Part shown: piece by piece, positions 21,872 through 35,966 of the stretch
Position numbering within the stretch: position 1 is the first letter of the stretch
Layout of the letters: every line of letters begins with the position of its first letter
Source: Hypomyces perniciosus
Lineage: Eukaryota; Ascomycota; Sordariomycetes; Hypocreales; Hypocreaceae
Assembly: GCA_008477525.1 (NCBI GenBank)
Contig: SPDT01000004.1
Location: 3,348,001-3,412,000, forward strand
Direction of reading: 5' to 3'
DNA: 64,000 nt
Position numbers and translations under genes: made by a program
Notes under the pieces: generated by a model
What the model saw: only the letters and a program-made list of their open reading frames with translations
The model's database searches: none
Told to the model about the DNA's origin: nothing

Positions 21872-22458
21872 TATTAATTACTTTTATTTAAAAGGCTATC
21901 AAAAATCTTAAATAATATTGTAAGTATATCCGCTATAGTATTCTCTTTTAATAATCCTAATACTTTACCTTTTACTTTACCTTTTTATTAAAGATAAAAT
22001 TATAATAAAAATAATAATATAAATAAAAGTAAAAATAAAACAAAGTTAATAAAATAGAATAACTCTATATTTATATAAAAGAAGCCTTTTAATATATAAA
22101 AGCTAATTATATAAAATAAAAATAATACTATTAATATTTAATCGCTAAAAATATTAAACTTTAATAAATAATTTACTAATAGTAAACAGCTATTATAAAC
22201 TTATAAAACTAAATATTACCTATACTTACTCTAAACCTTATATTAAACCTTAAAGGGAATTAACCTTTAAAGGACTTAAAAGAGTCATTTAAAATATAAC
22301 CCTTTAAATACTTTAATAAAAATACTATAGCACTTTAACAATTTTTTACTTAACTATATAACTATTTTACTTATTTTTTAACTAGTCTTAATATAAAAAC
22401 TAGTAAAATTCTTTTAGCTATTAAATAACTTAAAGGGAATACTTTAAAATAGTTTAAA

Positions 22459-22844
22459 TGTAACGATCCAGGTTAATTCTTAAGGGATAAACCGAGGTTT
22501 GTGGGTTTATGTTGACAGAGAGGTTAGGGATAAATACTGAGTAGGGTAATGTAGTCACGATTCTGTAAAACAGGCGATTCTAGTGAATGTAATTATTAAC
22601 GACTGTCTAAGTAACTATATTAAATAAGTGATAAGCTAGTTGTATATATATAAAGGGAATAATCTTGGATTACCTTGGATTATACTTGTTTTCTTGACGA
22701 TCTATGGTGAGTCCTTCTATTGGCTTACTGGGATCACTTTATAGTTTGTAGTAACCCGAGTAATTTAATGCTGATTGGTTCGTTTATCCGAGGTTCCCCT
22801 GGGTATATACTATATTACGTTTTTATAATGGTCGGGTTATGATA
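22459..22844 (-). repeat. Element 1 LTR, left (3' LTR)
   Basis: Begins TGTAACGATCCAGG and ends TTATGATA. Differs from its partner by transitions, e.g. the partner reads TATAATAATCTAGG at the same place. This copy is less mutated than the right one. Confidence 0.9.
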
Positions 22845-25829
22845 TAATGTCCCCCTCTTATTAATCTTATCCCTAAAACCTATTAGTTCCTTTATAAATA
22901 CTACTGTCCCTTATAGTTTATAGGTGTAGTGCCTTTATCTTATGTTTTGTGTTTTCTGCTAATAGAATATCAGGTTATATAGCAAAATCTTATTCTTATA
23001 AGACTAAATAGCGCCTAGCTCTTTTTTTATTAATCGAGGCTACTAGTAATTTTATTATACCTTATTTATTCTGCTATAGTTACAATTTTTCTTGTAAGAT
23101 AATTGCAGATAATTTATATTATAGTGAGTATATACAGCGAGGTTATTTATGCGATAGTTTTGGCATTATACTTTCTATACATTTATTTTTTGTTAATTTT
23201 TATTGAATTTTTCTGATTTATAGTGTAGCGCAATATATAATTTCAGAGAAGTAAAAGATAAAGTGGGAAAAAGAAGAAACTAAGGTTTATTTACTCTGCG
23301 CTTAATAAAAGGTGAATAAGGCTTTTGCGAAGTTGGCGCGTTTAAGGTAATAGCGTTAGTCTATAGTGTTTTATGGTTATAAAATAGTTTAGCGTAGTTT
23401 TAAATCTCTAGATAAGTTAAATAAGGCGGAATATCGTAAAGCAGAAGCTGCTATTAATATATATTCCTTTAAGGCTATCGATATAATTGATTAGACTGCC
23501 TTTAGGTTACTTAATTTGTTGTTGGTAGGTTAAGATTTTAGTGGAATTGTTGCAGAGTTGTCTAGGAGTGTTTAAGGTATTCTTTAAGTTCCCAAGAGTT
23601 ATATTTTTCTTTATAGTTTTTCTATTTAATTAAATACTGGCGTTTATTGTTTTCTATTCTTATAGCTTTAATTTCTTTAACTTTATATTCTTTTTCGACT
23701 AGTAGGATTTTAATTAAGTTTATAATTAGTTTATTTTTTAATTTATTTTATAATACTTTTTCAAGTAGTAAAATATAAAATATTAAGTGAATTCGGATAT
23801 TATCTAGTAGTATAAGTTTATAAGTGACTTTTAAAATAACCTTTTTAACTGGATAGGGTTTAAATTTTTTAAAATTTAATTTATCGCTTAGTTGCGTTAT
23901 TTTAATGTTTACAGTCTTTTTCTTTCGTAAATATTAATATAAATAAACTATATCTCCCTCTTTAAAGATTAGTCCCTTTAATTTATATTTATTAGCATAT
24001 TTCTTTATTTTTTCGTATATAAAGTAAAGGTATATTTATATTTTTTCGTATAACTGCTTTATATTTTCAGTTTTAATTTATGCTTTAGTAATATATAGGC
24101 CTTTTCTTAACGCTTTATATATATCTAGCATAAAGCTATAGTTAATATATATAAGGCTGAGTCTAGTTAACTTTAAAATATTACTATTATAGGATATTTA
24201 TGCAATTAATAGCTTCTTTATTTAATTGTTTTAGTTAAAGTTAATGTAATTTTTTAAATAGGCTTTAATAATCTGGTTAATGCATTTTGTTTAACTATTT
24301 ATCTATAGGTAATATATAGTATTAAACTTATAATTTATACTTAACTGATTTATAAGTATTTATTAGAATTTAGATATAAAAGTTAACTTTTAATTAGAAA
24401 TAATCTTGGCTAGAATTATATAATTAGCTGCGACGAATTATAAGAATATATAAACTAGTGTCTCTATATTTATTACTTTTTTATATAAAAGGAAGTAAAA
24501 GTATTTAATAAATTAGTCTATAATTATTAAAATACTATTATATTTGATTTTCATTTTTAGTTTAATAGATAGTAGTAATTTAATAATAAAATCTAATAAA
24601 ATTAATTCTTATAGTTATTCTAGTATTAGTAAAGGTTAAAGTTTACTGTATAGTTTATGTTTTAAAGGTTTAACTGTTCTATATATTATACAGCGAGAAA
24701 TAATGTTTTACACTATTCTTTTAAGCCCTTAAAACTTAAAGTACCTTTATACTTATTTGCAGGTCTTGCAAATACTTTTATATCTATATACTAGGTATTA
24801 ATAAACTTCTGTAACTATATTTTTCTAGAGTTTATCTGAGATCTAGATCTTTCCATTTCATTATTAAATTCCTTTTTTATTAAACTCTATATCTTCTAGG
24901 AATCTATTATTATCTTAAATAATATAATACTCTTTAATATATTACAGTATAGTATTATTACTAAATACTTTATATATAGCTTAAAGTGCTATTTATTAAT
25001 AATATCCTTTAAGGGTTTATTTTAAAATCTATTTAATATACTTAATCTTTCCCTAGTTATAGTTAATTTATTTACTAAGTACATCTATTTATTTATTCTT
25101 AGATCCTTTTTAGTGGATTAAGATATAGTTAAATTTTAAAAGGTATTCTATATAGCGGATTTATCTTTTAAAGAGTTATTAAATTATTGCGAAATATATA
25201 ATATTCTTATAGTTAATATATACCTTAACTTTATATATTCCTTTTAATAGGTAGTGTTACTATTCTTTAAATGCAAGAATAATAGCGAGGAATTTTTTAT
25301 TATATATTAAGTAGTTTAGTTTTGCACTATATAGTGCTTTAAAGTAGAAGGTAATACAGTATAGTTTACTGTTTTTATTTTTCTAACTAAATTAAGCTTT
25401 TATAGCGAAATTAAAAGCATTTATTTCAAATTTTATTTCTTTAAATAAGTTAAATATAATAAATATAGGTTTTTTTTAAAATAAACTGCTTAAGTTTATT
25501 AAATATATCTTATATATCTAATGCCTATAAAAACTTTTAATCTTTTTTAATAAGTTTATAGAGGGTTTATATAATATTTCTATAGCCTTTAATAAATTAT
25601 TAGTAATAGTTAATAAGTCTTAAAAAGCTTTAGACTTTTTTAACTATTATAAGTATAGGCTAGTTTTTTACTGCTTATATTTTTAATAGATTTATGCGAA
25701 TTTCTTTAAAGGTAATAATATACTTTAAGAAAGTGATTTTTTATATATAGAATTTATATTTCTCTGGCTCTATAAGTAGTTTAATATTTTATAGTGTCTG
25801 TAACACTTTATAGATATATGCCTTATATT

Positions 25830-26200
25830 CTTTAAGGGTATCTAAAAAGATTAGGATATTATTTAGGTAAATAACTATAAAGATATTGAGGTACTCTTTT
25901 AATATATTATTAATTATCTTTTAGAATATTGCGGGGGCGTTAATAAGGCTGAAAGGTATAATTAGGTATTTAAATAAGCTATACTTAGTTTAAAATATAG
26001 TTATTTATTTATATCTTTCCTTAATTTAGATAAGGTTATAAGCGCCTTTAAAGTTTAGTGCTATAAATTACTTTTTCCTATATAGTTTATTTTATAATTT
26101 TATAATTAATGGTAGTAGAGTTTTATCTTTAATAGTGGCTTTATTAAGCTGTTAGTAGTCTACAATTAGCTGTAGTTTGCCTCTTTTTTTTAGTATACAT
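25830..26200 (-). pseudogene. Element 1 reverse-transcriptase remnant
   Basis: Minus strand reads KYLIIPFSLINAPAIF and KEYLNIFIVIYLNNILIF, i.e. the FGLTNAPATF and YLDDIL blocks with RIP-type substitutions and stops. Confidence 0.8.
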
Positions 26201-29200
26201 ATAATAAGATAGCCTGCTTTTAATAAAGAGGGTTGAATGTATCTTTTAGCTAATATATTATTTAAATAATCGCATAGGCTTTTAAGCTCTTTTTCGTTTA
26301 GGTTATAAATCTTATAAAAGGTAGTGCTTACACTATCTTTAAGTTTAATTATATAGTCTTATTGGCTGTATTCCAGTAGTTTTATATTAAGTGTTTCCTT
26401 AAACAGTTTATTATATTTCCGGTATTCTTTAAGGATATTCTACAGCTGTTTTAGTAATACTGCTGTTTTAAGGCTTTTTATCTTAAGCATTTTATTAATA
26501 TTATTAAATGCTTTCTATAAAAAGGCAATTGTTTTTCGGATTTATCTATCCTTTCCTTTATTTTATTTAAGTCTTATTTTTAAGTAAATTATTTCTATAA
26601 TTAAATTAAAAGTAACTTTCTTAGTTCTTTTCTTTAATATACCTAAGGGCTTTATATAGGATTTCTGCCCTGCAGCTAAAGCCTTTCTGATAGTTTTAAT
26701 CGCTAGGGAAGCTTCGCTATCGCGCCAATAAAGCTAGCCTTTCTCCCAGTTAATATTAAGGTTATTGCATTTTAATTAAAGATAACTAAAAATAATATTA
26801 TATTTATTAATATTCGCTATATTGCAAAGAACCACTCCCTTACATTTAGCGATTTTAAGTTTAAAATAATTAATCTTTCGCTTAACCTATCTATTATTAT
26901 ATATAAAGGCTCCTCCTTCTGCCTAATAAAGTTAATATAGTCTAGTTTTCTCTTTTTAAAGTAACTATAGGCGATTTATAGTTATAGGTGCAATAAAATT
27001 GCCTATTACTCTACTATTTATTAATATATATAGCCAATATCCCTTAACTATTATCTTTAACTCAAAATATAGTAAATCTTTATTATTACTTTTATTATTT
27101 AATATTTTAAGAGATATAATTTATTAGTCATTACCCTATAGCCCTTTTATAGGTAATATTGGTTATTTCCTGATTCTTTTTTTTTCTTGCGTAAATTTTG
27201 CAGTTAATCAAGGTTCCTTAAAGTAAATGCTACCTTCTTTTATTATAGGCAGTTCCTTTATAGGTAATAAAGTTAAACTAGTTTCAGTACAGTTCCTTTA
27301 TAATTTAATTAATCTCTTTATCTTTTAAGGTAGGTTTATACCCTATATACTTCTACATTCACTATTTTTAGAGTTTTTCCTGTAAGTAAATAGTGTATTT
27401 ATCCTTTTAATAGTATATATAATCTGGCAATAAATATAGGGTATTATTAGGTTATTATAAATGCTAATCCTATAACTTGTTTCGCTTATATATAATATAC
27501 TTTAAGCTATTGCACTCTAAGTAGTATTATTAACTATACTTAAATTTTTCGTTATAGTAAAAGTACTACTCTATTAATTTCTCCTAGCAGTAAATATAGT
27601 ATCCTTTAAACTTATATCCTTTAAGTTTTTATAGCTAATAATATTCCTTTAGGGTTTCAGTATCTAGTTTAATAATAATAATTTTAAAGTCTTAATACTA
27701 TATAGTTATAATCTATTCTTTAAAAGTATTATAATCCTATACCTATTCTATAGGGTAAAATAGGATTTTAATCAGGAATACATTATGCTTCACTTTCTTT
27801 TAAAAGTATACTATATACTTATATATAATACAAGTAACCTAGGATATAGTGTAATGCTTTTTATAAGTAAGGTTATTTACAGTATAGTCTTTTTATATAT
27901 AGAAATATATAGGTTCTTTATATATAGCTAAAGTAACTAGGATAGCTTTAATAACTATTTTATTATTAATTCTATTTTGTATATAGAGCTATCTATATAG
28001 GTATAGGTTTAACCTATCTTACTGTATACTTATAGTAACTCTTTTAACTAGGTTTAAATAGTATTTATTTAACTTATCCTTAAAGTTACTATTTATAGGT
28101 AATATATTTTCTAGTTTTAAAAGTATAGTACTATATAGTAATAGTCTATATTATAAAGGGTTATTTTTATCTTTATTATTAAAATTACTGCTGCTAGTTT
28201 ATTTTTTATTGCCTGCAGTAATTCAGTTAAAATATTAATAGTCGATTATAGCAATTATTTATTTATCCAGGATACTAGTATCTTTATTTAATTTTATATA
28301 GTTAAAGTTTAGGTATTATTCTATTAAACTGTTTAAGTATAGTAAATATTTATTTACTTTATCCTCTTTAAGAATACTTTTAAAAGTTAAGGATTTAAGT
28401 CTTAACTAGTATCCCTTTTAATTTATTATAAATATCTTTCTAGGTTATTTTAAATACTATCTGCTTTTATCTTTACTGGATTTATAAATAAAACAGCTAT
28501 TATTATAGTATATAGTCTAGTTAAGTAATATATAATTAGTAGTCTTTAAAACTATATTAACTTTTTATTTAGGTTTTAGCGCAGGCTTTTAAAGTTTATT
28601 AATTCTTAGCTTTTATAGAGCTTTATAGTCTTTTAAAAAGTATTTTAGTTTATTACAGTTATAATAGATAACCTTTACTTTTCTTTTTTAAATAGTATTT
28701 AGATTTATTTAACTAGGTTTTTTATTATTAGAGCTAGTAATATGTTTTTATTGCTTTTTGCCTTAGTTTATATATCCTTAATACTTATAAATTTATCTGG
28801 ATTACTGTTATCCTTTCTTTATATTTAAATAAAGTTTATAAAGTAAATTATCTGTATTTATATATTTCTTAATAAATTTAATAATGCCTTTATTGCAAGA
28901 GAACTTATAAGCTGCCCTTTTAACTTCCGGCTTAAGTTTATTATAAACGCATTTAATAAAGGCAGAGTTTCCTTATTTATTTTAAAAAGTATAGTTCTTA
29001 AAGTATATAATATAGTTAAAGTATTTTCCTTTTTAAACTAAGTTTATAAGTTTATTTTTTATAGTATATTTTTTATTAATATTATTAAAGATATTTTTTA
29101 ATTCTTCTTTAAAGTAATTATAACTAGTAAATATAGTTTACGTTTACTTATTAGCATTAGTTCTATTATTAAAGAAATCCCTTTAAATAGGTTTAAACTA

Positions 29201-29361
29201 CTTCAAAGTATTCCTTTTAAGTTATTTAGCAGCTAAAAGAACTTTATTAGTCTTTATATTAAAGCTGGTTAAGAAATAGGTAAAATAGTTGTATAGTTAA
29301 GTAAAAAATAGTTAAAGTGCTATAGTTGTTAAAAAGGAGGGCTAAAAAGTAAGGATTTTAG

Positions 29362-29907
29362 TGTATTTGGGTAACCTTCCTATTCTGGCTAGACCCGGAA
29401 TTAGGCCCCACGCTAGGACCGAGTTCCGGAGGAACTTCGGTGTAAGTCAGGAAATTTCTGTTATCTTCAACGATAACAATTGAGCTAGGACCAGCTACCC
29501 CGCCTACCCTAGACTCAATACAATGGCCACAATGGCTATTGTGAAAAATCTGACCAAAATGGTTTCCTGTTTGTATGGCCGTGAGTCGATTTGGCCGATT
29601 TCCTATATAAATGAATTTTGCGGAAAATAGGAATGGGGCCACGAACCCAATTCTGCCACTGCATTCCTATTGTCTAGTCGGAGGACTATTGTAGAAGACA
29701 AAGCTATTGTTCATACAATTCACTTCTACACCAGCCGCACATACACTAGATATTCTATAGCTTCTAGCTATTAGATCGTTTACAATTCAATTGTTCATCC
29801 ATTGTTAACCCAACTAGACTCTCAGTCGTTTCCTTATTGCTGCGTTGGGTGCACCTTCCTTGAAGCTGCACTTAAATGAGGTTCAGTATAACCTTGTTAC
29901 TTGAACA
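29362..29907. mobile_element. Un-mutated insert, probably a solo LTR
   Basis: About 546 bp of ordinary composition inside the AT-saturated element 1. Bounds TG...CA (TGTATTTGGGTAACC to TTACTTGAACA) and a TATATAAAT box at 29604-29612 suggest an LTR. The five bases on either side do not match, so exact ends and strand are uncertain. A 94-codon frame within it (29358-29642, minus) has no family features. Confidence 0.5.
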
Positions 29908-30365
29908 ATAGTATTTCTATTAAAGTGTTTAAAGGGTTATATTTTAAGTAATTCTTTTAAGTCCTTTAAAGGTTAGTTTCTTTTAAGGTTTAGTATAGGG
30001 TTTAGGTTAAGTGTAGGCAGCGCTTAATTCTGTAAGTTTATAATAGTTGCTTGCTGTTAGTGAATTATTTAGTTAAGCCTAGAGTTTTCAGTAATTAAGT
30101 ACTAATAGTATTACTCCTGTTCTATACAGTTAGCTTTTATATATTAAAAGGCTTTTTCTATACGGATATAGAGTTATTCTGTTTTATTAACTTTATCTTC
30201 ATTTTTGCTTCTATTTATATTATTATCTCTATTATTGTCTTGCCTTTAGTAAGGAGGTGGAATAGAGGGTACAGTGTTAAGGTTATTAAAAGAGGATACT
30301 GTAGCGGATATACTTGCGATATTGTTTAGGATTCTTAGTAGCTTTTTAAATAAAAGTTATTAATA

Positions 30366-30751
30366 TATAATAATCTAGGTTAATTCTTAAAAGATAAACC
30401 AAGGTTTATAGGTTTATATTGATAAAGAGGTTAAAGAGAAATATTAAGTAGGGTAATATAGTTATAATTCTATAAAATAAGCGATTCTAGTAAATGCAAT
30501 TATTAATAATTGTTTAAGTAACTATGTTAAATAAGTAATAAGCCAGTTATATATATATAAAGGGAATAATTTTAGATTACTTTAGATTATATTTATTTTC
30601 CTGACAATCTATAGTAAGTCCGTTTATTGGCTTACTAGGATTACTTTATAGTTTATAGTAACCCAAGTAATCTAATATTAATTGATTTGTCTATTTAAGG
30701 TTCCCCTAGGTATATACTATATTACGTTTTTATAATGGTCGGGTTATAACA
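30366..30751 (-). repeat. Element 1 LTR, right (5' LTR)
   Basis: 386 bp partner of 22459-22844; more heavily mutated along most of its length but unmutated at the very end, GGTCGGGTTATAACA. Confidence 0.9.
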
Positions 30752-31118
30752 TTAAACCTATTTAAAAGAATGTTTTTAATAATAAAGCTAATACTAATAA
30801 ATAAATATAAACTATATTTATTAATTATAATTAATTTAAAAAAAAGTTAAAAAGGAAGTTTATAAATTCCCCTGCAATACAGGCATTATTAAGTTTATTA
30901 AAAAAATATATAAATATAAATAATTTACTTTATAAAGTATATTTAAATATAAAGAAATAATAATAATTTAACTAAATTTATAAATATTAAAAATATATAA
31001 AGTAAAGTAAAAAGTAATAAAAATATATCGGTAACTTTAATCATAAAAGATTTAATTAAATAAATTTAAATATTATTTAAAAGGGAAAAGTAAAGGTTAT
31101 TTATTATAACTATAATAA

Positions 31119-31380
31119 TGTCAGAGACCCTCTTTAGGGCAGACGGATCGGGCGAGGGGCTGCGACCCTAGGGAAAAGTAGAGGAGGTTAAAGAGCAGTC
31201 ACTTAAAGGAGAGATAGATGCTAATAAGCAGGTAATAAGCCAGAAACTAGTAGTTAAGTGTAGCAGCAGTAGTTTACTAGTCTCTAAAGTTCTATATCTT
31301 CAGGGACTACAGTTACTCTTATATATATATTCCAGCCTATATAATATTATAAAAGTTCTAGAGCTTCCAGTCTCTTAACA
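31119..31380 (-). repeat. Element 2 LTR, left (3' LTR)
   Basis: Begins TGTCAGAGACCCTC, ends TCTCTTAACA; its first 60 bp keep G+C that the right copy has lost to T/A. Confidence 0.9.
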
Positions 31381-34300
31381 GGCTGCCCCCCCTTTTATAG
31401 CATTAACTTTAATACTGGCAAGGACCCTATATTTAACCAGCTCCTTTTTAGCTTCTAATACCCTATTGCTATACTAAATAATAACTATTTCCTATATAGA
31501 CGCTTCTTTAAGCCTTAGACTTAAATACTTCGGTATATACTTAATAGCTTAAAAAGTTTTTAACTTTATAGTTTAAAAGTATACTTTTATGCAATTAAAC
31601 TTAAAGGGTAATAGAGAAATCCTATATAATAAGCTAACCCTTTACTGTTAATATATAAGTAATTCACTTTATTTTTCTTTTCTTAATTTACTACTGCATA
31701 TAAGTGCACTATATATATTCTTACCTTACTTTTCTTTTCTTTTATAACTTTAACTCCCATTTACTTTTCTCTTTTGCTTTCTTTCTTCCTCTTTATCTCT
31801 CTCTCTCTCTTGCCCTCTCTTTCCTTATAAGCGCTTTTCTCTATAAATATTCCTTCCTTTTACTTTTTATTACTAGCTAACCTATTATACAATAGCAGTT
31901 CTCTTTTTTTAGTTTAGCCTGCTACTATAAATTCTCTTTTTCCTTTTATAATAGATGTCGCTGCTTTATAAGTTTTTTATAGCTGACTTTTTACTATAAC
32001 TTCCTATCTAATACACTTACAGTTTAGTTTCAGAAAATAATAGCGATCCTGTAATATCTAAGAACCTTAATATAGTAAGCCTATTTTCACTTATAGCTAA
32101 TACTATCTTAGTTATATCTCTATTAAAACACCCTCCCTTTAAGATTACTATACCTTCGCTAGTAAAATGCTGCAAAGCCGCTAGTAACTTAACCTAATAG
32201 GTATTTTTATATAGATATAACTATTAGCTACTGTTAACTCGCTATAAACGCCTTGCCTTATATTATTATTATTTTAATCTTTTAATTAAATAAAATGTAA
32301 AGTTAAAAAAAAAACCTCCTTAATATTATAATAAATATAAGTTTTATACTATTAAAAAATAAAACTTTCTATATTAATTTATATTATATTAGCTGCTTTT
32401 AAGAAATATTTTTATTATTTTTTAAATAATAAATTATATAATCTAATTGCCTGTTAATTTATTAATACTATTAAGGTATTAATTTAATATTTTTAAAAGT
32501 CCTTTATTAATAAAGTGAATATTTTAATATTGCTTTTTTATTATATAATAGCAGCTAATAAAAACCTAGTCTATAATAGTACTATTATAAGTCTAATATA
32601 AAAAAAACCTTATATTAATGCAATAAAAGTTAAGCCTAGTTAAAAAGTAAAAAGAGAAAGAGTCTGCAGTAAATAAGTAGTATTGCCGCTAAAATTTAAA
32701 GCGCTTAAACCTTTAAGTTACTTTTAATTAGGCAAATTCTCTCGCTATTATTACTGCTATTATATATACTTTTATTCCAGTATATATTTCTTTATTTATA
32801 ATAGGCAGTTTTTAGTTAATTACTGTATAATATACTAGTATACTGAAATTCCTGTATTTCCTTGGGTATATCCTACTACTATAAAAGATTGCGATAAAGT
32901 GCTGTTTAAAGATAAAGAAAACTAGTTATTATTTAGTAGTAGTATTGCTGCTTATTTACTGTAAGATATATGCTATTGTAAGTTTATTTTCTATTTTTAA
33001 TTAATTAATTAAAACTGTACAGTACCCTGCTCCCTTTAACTTTATAACATTTAATAGTAGTAGTTAATCATTTACTAGTAAATTACTGCTTATACTCTTA
33101 AATTAACTTAATATTAGTAAAATCACTTTTCTTTTATTAAGTATTATTAGTTTTTAAATAGTCTCTCTACTTAATTAAATATAAGCGTTATATCCCTTTA
33201 TACTTATAATTAATAATTTTCTTATCTTTTAAATATCTTTTTAGCGCTAAAAGGGTAATCTATTAGCTTAAAAGGTTTTCCTTTACAGCTATAATGCAGC
33301 TTAAGATTTATAATATTAAAAATATTATAAATTTTAATAGAAGATAAAAGATGAATTTAATATATTAATCCACTTATTCTAATTTAGTATTTAATCTAGT
33401 AAAGATTAATATACTTTTTAGCGAGTTTTTTACTAGGTTGTTAGAGTTTTAGGTATTTTATAGAAAATAATACCTAATTGCCAATAGTGAATTTCTTTTT
33501 AAGTCAGTAAATATTATACTACTTTTTATATTCTTTTTAGCTTTATTATAGTATTTATTTAGCTATTTTACAGGTAGCTTAAAGCTTTTCTACCCTTATA
33601 ATAGCATTAGTATAATATCTATAGTAGGTTAGTCTATTATGACCTAGAGCGTTAAGCTTATAGCTAAGCAGTAAAAAAGCTAGTAAATAGCTAGTTATAG
33701 AATATTTGGCACTATTATATATAGACTAAGCAAGAGATAATTTTTATAGCCAGTTATTCTATTGTTTACTGTAAAAAGAATATAAATAATGCTTTAAGGC
33801 TTAATTCTGCTGTTTAGTTTAACTATTAATCTATAGGTAAAAAGTAGTGCTAAATTGCTGTTTATAAGCAAGTAAGTAATAGAAACTTCGCTAAAATCTA
33901 GATTTAAATAATTAATCTCTATTAAAAACAATTCCTTATAGTGTTCTAAAAATTAAATAAATATGTTTTATAAAAAGGTTAGCGATTCTACTATTTATAA
34001 TATATACTGTTATAGGTATATATAGGGTATATTTTATATATCGATTAACAATAATAAAAATTATATTATATAGGTGTTTGCTTTTATAGTTTAGGATTTC
34101 CAGTAAATCTATAATAAAATCTATAAAAACTTCTTTAAAAAGTCTTTCTAGTATTAGTAATAAAGCAAGTTCGCTATAAAGTTAATAAGTTTTCGCCTTT
34201 ATTATCTGGCAAATATAATATATAGATATATAATACTTAATATCTCGCTTTATGCCTTGCTAATAATAGGTTAATATAATTCATTTTAAAGTATAATTAA

Positions 34301-35584
34301 CTCTTTAATATCTAGTAGTTAAATTATTATAAAGTAATATTAAAATCTTAATATAAAAACCTATTAATATATAGACTCTGCCTTAATAGTAAACTAGCTA
34401 GTTATTATTAATAACCTAGTTATTACTATAAAATATATTAACTACTCTTTAACTTTAAACCTTTTACTAAATAAAGTAATCTCTTTATTAAGCTTATAAG
34501 ACAGTTAAGCGCAAGGACTTTTATAGTTCTAGTAGTAAATTTATAGTAGTCTACTATATAACCTGCAAACTAGCAGTTATAACTTTAACTACTATACTTT
34601 ATAGGTAAACTATCTGCTAAGTAGCATCTAGTCCCTGTCCCCTAACCTAGGGCAACGCTAGAGCAACGCTCCTATCTACAGGCAACCTTATATATTCCTA
34701 GTTACTATAGTGCGCTGCTGCAGATCCCTCTAGTTTATATAGGCTATCAGCTTCTATACTATAAAAACGCTGCAAAATTATCGATATATAGCCTTGCTAT
34801 GATTCTTTAATCTCAGCAAAATCATAAAAATCAAGGCGTCGAGATAAAGCATTAACAGGGTTAAACTTCCTTGGCCTATACTTAATGCGAAAATTGAATA
34901 AAGCTAGTTTATTAAGAGCCTCTGCCTGCCGGTATAAGAGCTTCTGCTTATCTATAAAGTAACAGTAGTTAAGATAGTCTATTATAACCTAAATCTCTAT
35001 ACCTATATAAGCCAGATAATATCTCTATATTTAGAAAGCCTTTATAATAGTAAGAAATTTAATATTAAAGGTATAATAATATAATTTAAAACCACTTAGC
35101 TTTCTTAATATATATACTATAAAGTACTAGGCATCTCGCTAATACTAAATTAATACTGCCCTAATCGTATAGTTTAATGCATTTATCTCTATATAAATCA
35201 GCGCCTTTAAGTTATAATATATTAAAATAGGTTTCTTTAAAAACTTTCCTTTAAGCTATTAAAAAGCTTTAAAAGTATTAAGCTTTAGCTGTAAAAAACC
35301 TTTTTACTTTCTATAAGTAAAATCTATTAAAGGTATTGTAATTTTACTATAATTTTTAATAAAGCGACAGTAAAACCCTATAAATCCTAGAAATATAAAA
35401 ATATTATAGACGCTTTTAGGTACTGGCCACTTAGTAATAGCTTAAATATATAACTATTCTATCTCAATTCTATTAAATGTAATAATATATCTAAAGAAAG
35501 GTATTAAAGTAGTATAAAAGATGCATTTATTAATATTAGTATACAGCTTTATATTTTATAACTTTTAAAAACCTGGCGAATATA

Positions 35585-35966
35585 CTGTATATACTCTTTA
35601 AAGGTACAGCTATAAATTAGTATATTATGAAAATATACAATGCAAATAAAATTAACCAGATCTTATAGTATATTATTAATATATTATTAAAAAGTTATAG
35701 GGGAATTCATAAAGCCAAATAGTATAATATTATACTTAAAGTATCTATATTAGCAGCGAAATACTATCTTCTACTTATCTTCTTTACAGATAGGTATCTA
35801 GTAATACGCATCCTTTGAATCAAGTTTAATGAAAATTTTAATATATAAAAGTCTATTAAGAATCTTAAAGATTAATAGTAAAAGAGCGCAGTTCTTGCAA
35901 GTTATTTTATTTAAAGCACAGAAATCGATACACATTTGCAGTTTACTGCCTTTCTTTAATATAAAG
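35585..35966 (-). pseudogene. Element 2 reverse-transcriptase remnant
   Basis: Minus strand reads FILKKGSKLQMCIDFCALNK (the KKKDGSLRMCVDYRALN block), YNIILFGFMNSPITF and FICIVYFHNILIYS, with stops between. Confidence 0.8.

Larger units (their letters stand above)
22459..30751 (-). mobile_element. Element 1: Ty3/gypsy retrotransposon
   Basis: LTRs 22459-22844 and 30366-30751 are 386 bp each, flanked by a perfect TTAAA duplication (22454-22458 and 30752-30756). A C5 run at 22851-22855 next to the left LTR is the polypurine tract of a minus-strand element. Size 8,293 bp including the later insert at about 29362-29907. RT remnant on the minus strand at about 25,830-26,200. The 5' untranslated part (30,320-30,365) matches that of the outer element, so the two are one family. 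Inactive. Confidence 0.92.

Noticed and set aside
29358..29642. 94-codon minus-strand open frame inside the GC-normal insert
   Set aside because: No domain or homologous pattern; it overlaps the TATA box and other LTR-like features.
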